A stretch of DNA of 6,123 nucleotides from Acidobacteriota bacterium (GTDB taxonomy: Bacteria; Acidobacteriota; Terriglobia; Terriglobales; Acidobacteriaceae), in NCBI GenBank assembly GCA_003224995.1, contig QIAI01000343.1, positions 1 through 6,123 on the forward strand, in the 5' to 3' direction. The translations under genes were made by a program, and so were the position numbers. This document shows, one piece after another, positions 5,003-6,123 of this stretch; the first letter of the stretch is position 1; each line of letters begins with the position of its first letter. The notes under the pieces are model-generated. The model had not been told where the DNA came from and did no database searches. It saw only the letters and a list, made by a program, of their open reading frames with translations.

Positions 5003-6007
5003 ATGCAGCGCGCGCTGAAAGAAGTCGCGCAGTTCGTGGGCGCCACCCTGACTGGAGATGAGCACGCTCTGGTGAGCGGGGTTGCCACCCTGCGGTCGGC
5101 AAAATCTGGCGATCTGGTTTTTGTCGAGGACGAAAAGAACCTTGCGCTGGCTTTGCAGTCTGCGGCCACCGCGGTGATTGCCGGTCCGTTCGCTGCACAC
5201 GGAAACCACTCAAAGCCGCTTCTGATTGCCGCCCAACCGCGGCTCGCGTTCGCCCGGGCGGCTGCATGGTTGCACTCCAGACAGGCCCTCCCGGCAATTG
5301 TGCACCCCACGGCGGTCGTTCATCCGGACGCGAAACTTTCCAACCACGTCCGCATCGAAGAACTGGCCGTGATTCGCGAAAACGTCGAGATCGGCGAGCG
5401 AACCGTCATCGGCGCAGGTTGTGTGCTGGGCTCCGGCGTTGTCTTGGGAAAAGACTGTCGCCTCTATCCCAACGTCACCATTTATTCCGGCGCCCGGCTC
5501 GGTGATCGAGTCGTCATCCACGCGGGCGCCGTGCTGGGAAGCGACGGTTTCGGATACGTGCGGGATCCCAAAAACGGTCGTTACGAAAAATTCCCGCAGA
5601 TCGGTCGGCTGGAAATCGAGGATGACGTCGAAATCGGCGCGAACGCTACACTTGATCGCGGAGCCTTGGATGTGACCCGCATCCGGCGGGGAACGAAAAT
5701 CGATAATCTCGTTCACGTCGGACACAACGTAGACATTGGAGAAGACGTGGTCATTGCCGCACAAACCGGGCTTTCTGGCAGCGCGGTTGTGGAGAAGAAT
5801 GTCATCATCGGCGGCCAAGTAGGCATCGCGGATCACGTACGCATCGAAACCGGCGCCATCCTCGGAGCCCAAAGTGGAATTCCCAGCAACAAAGTAATTC
5901 GCGGAAAGGGAATCGTGTTCTGGGGAACGCCCGCGCGCCCGATCAAGGAGTATTTGAAAGAGCTAGCGGTCTTGGGCAGGTTGTCGAAACCAAAAAAAAA
6001 GTCGTAG
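5003..6007 (+). CDS. lpxD: UDP-3-O-(3-hydroxyacyl)glucosamine N-acyltransferase LpxD
   Basis: The 334-residue product is the normal length for LpxD. The enzyme transfers an R-3-hydroxyacyl chain from acyl-ACP to the 2-amino group of UDP-3-O-acyl-glucosamine in the cytoplasm, the third step of lipid A synthesis. Residues 1-100 form the uridine-binding domain (LKEVAQFVGATLTGD, then VSGVATLRSAKSGDLVFVED). About 105-305 is a left-handed beta-helix of hexapeptide repeats (V-I-G-A-G-C, V-V-I-H-A-G and similar). D181-GFGY and VGHNVDIG carry the family signatures. H241 is the expected catalytic base, aligning with E. coli His239. The C-terminal helix (IKEYLKELAVLGRL) ends in a Lys-rich tail encoded by a run of nine A. 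ATG 5003 fits the family N-terminus. An in-frame opening back to 4766 is rejected because it runs through a palindromic repeat and lacks similarity. An LpxL-type gene lies upstream. Confidence 0.96.
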   Translation: MQRALKEVAQFVGATLTGDEHALVSGVATLRSAKSGDLVFVEDEKNLALALQSAATAVIAGPFAAHGNHSKPLLIAAQPRLAFARAAAWLHSRQALPAIVHPTAVVHPDAKLSNHVRIEELAVIRENVEIGERTVIGAGCVLGSGVVLGKDCRLYPNVTIYSGARLGDRVVIHAGAVLGSDGFGYVRDPKNGRYEKFPQIGRLEIEDDVEIGANATLDRGALDVTRIRRGTKIDNLVHVGHNVDIGEDVVIAAQTGLSGSAVVEKNVIIGGQVGIADHVRIETGAILGAQSGIPSNKVIRGKGIVFWGTPARPIKEYLKELAVLGRLSKPKKKS

Positions 6008-6016
6008 CCGACGACG

Positions 6017-6100
6017 AGAGCCGAAAGCCGAGAGCCAAGGACCCACCACAATAGCCGACGACTGACGAGCAACGACCAACGACCAAGTACCAACGACCGA
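6017..6100. repeat. 7-nt periodic degenerate repeat array
   Basis: From 6017 to 6100 the sequence divides into twelve consecutive 7-nt units in one register. They begin AGAGCCG, AAAGCCG, AGAGCCA and later include CGAGCAA, two exact CGACCAA units, GTACCAA and CGACCGA. The middle units are more diverged. The array fills nearly the whole spacer after lpxD. It resembles the short tandemly repeated repetitive (STRR) heptamers described in cyanobacteria; the comparison is of form, not sequence. Its first 20 nt recur at 1156-1176. Confidence 0.6.
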
Positions 6101-6104
6101 TTCC

Positions 6105-6123
6105 ATGCCCCTCATCATCATCG
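6105..6123 (+). CDS. Possible start of the next gene (MPLIII..., cut by window edge)
   Basis: ATG at 6105 directly follows the 7-nt repeat array and opens with Met-Pro-Leu-Ile-Ile-Ile before the window ends. An N-terminal hydrophobic strand of this kind is common at the start of nucleotide-binding or enzyme domains. Too little is visible to name it, and no clear ribosome binding site precedes it. Confidence 0.3.

Noticed and set aside
5210..5872. 220-codon minus-strand ORF opposite lpxD
   Set aside because: It is an antisense shadow of the hexapeptide-repeat region, and the periodic composition of lpxD explains the long opening.
5992..6015. Minus-strand terminator: short hairpin GTCGT/ACGAC followed by nine T
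   Set aside because: The stem is only 5 bp, no minus-strand gene is seen to the right within the window, and the T-run is the Lys codon run at the end of lpxD.
5833..6093. 86-codon minus-strand ORF
   Set aside because: Its N-terminal half is a translation of the 7-nt repeat array, and the rest is antisense to the end of lpxD.

Overview
The window is GC-rich bacterial chromosome from a Gram-negative-type (diderm) organism. The lipid A genes lpxD and an LpxL/HtrB-family acyltransferase imply an outer membrane with lipopolysaccharide. The style of the proteins and the spacers full of short palindromes and 7-nt periodic repeats remind me of soil Acidobacteriota (Terriglobia/Koribacter-like). That placement is an impression from familiarity and has not been tested by a search.

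Layout, left to right. (1) 1-377, plus strand: C-terminal end of a ChaA-type Ca2+/H+ antiporter. (2) 451-867, minus strand: YcxB-like membrane protein, whose expected N-terminus appears in another frame at 868-935, suggesting a frameshift. (3) 936-1180: non-coding, with two stem-loops and a low-complexity repeat. (4) 1181-1654, minus strand: secreted protein with a pseudopilin-like soluble domain. It is divergent from (5) 1782-2438, plus strand: a NarL/LuxR-type response regulator whose receiver domain has lost the phospho-acceptor aspartate. (6) 2439-2734: spacer with a palindrome, a good intrinsic terminator and 7-nt repeats. (7) 2735-3499, plus strand: SYLF/YSC84-type secreted protein broken by one in-frame TGA. 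(8) 3637-4536, plus strand: LpxL/HtrB-family acyltransferase. (9) 4537-4830: mosaic of dispersed palindromic repeats, overlapped by a doubtful 70-codon minus-strand ORF. (10) 5003-6007, plus strand: complete lpxD. (11) 6008-6104: spacer that is almost entirely 7-nt periodic, followed by a possible gene start at 6105.

Functionally, the two lipid A acyltransferases are the only clear pathway pair. LpxD adds the N-linked acyl chain to UDP-3-O-acyl-glucosamine early in the pathway, and LpxL-type enzymes add secondary acyl chains late. They lie on the same strand but are separated by a 466-bp repeat-rich spacer, so they are probably separate transcription units. The other genes look like single-gene units. 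I see no defence system, phage, transposase gene, CRISPR array, tRNA or rRNA. The most interesting points are the degenerate receiver domain, two apparently damaged genes within 3 kb, and the families of short repeats in nearly every spacer.
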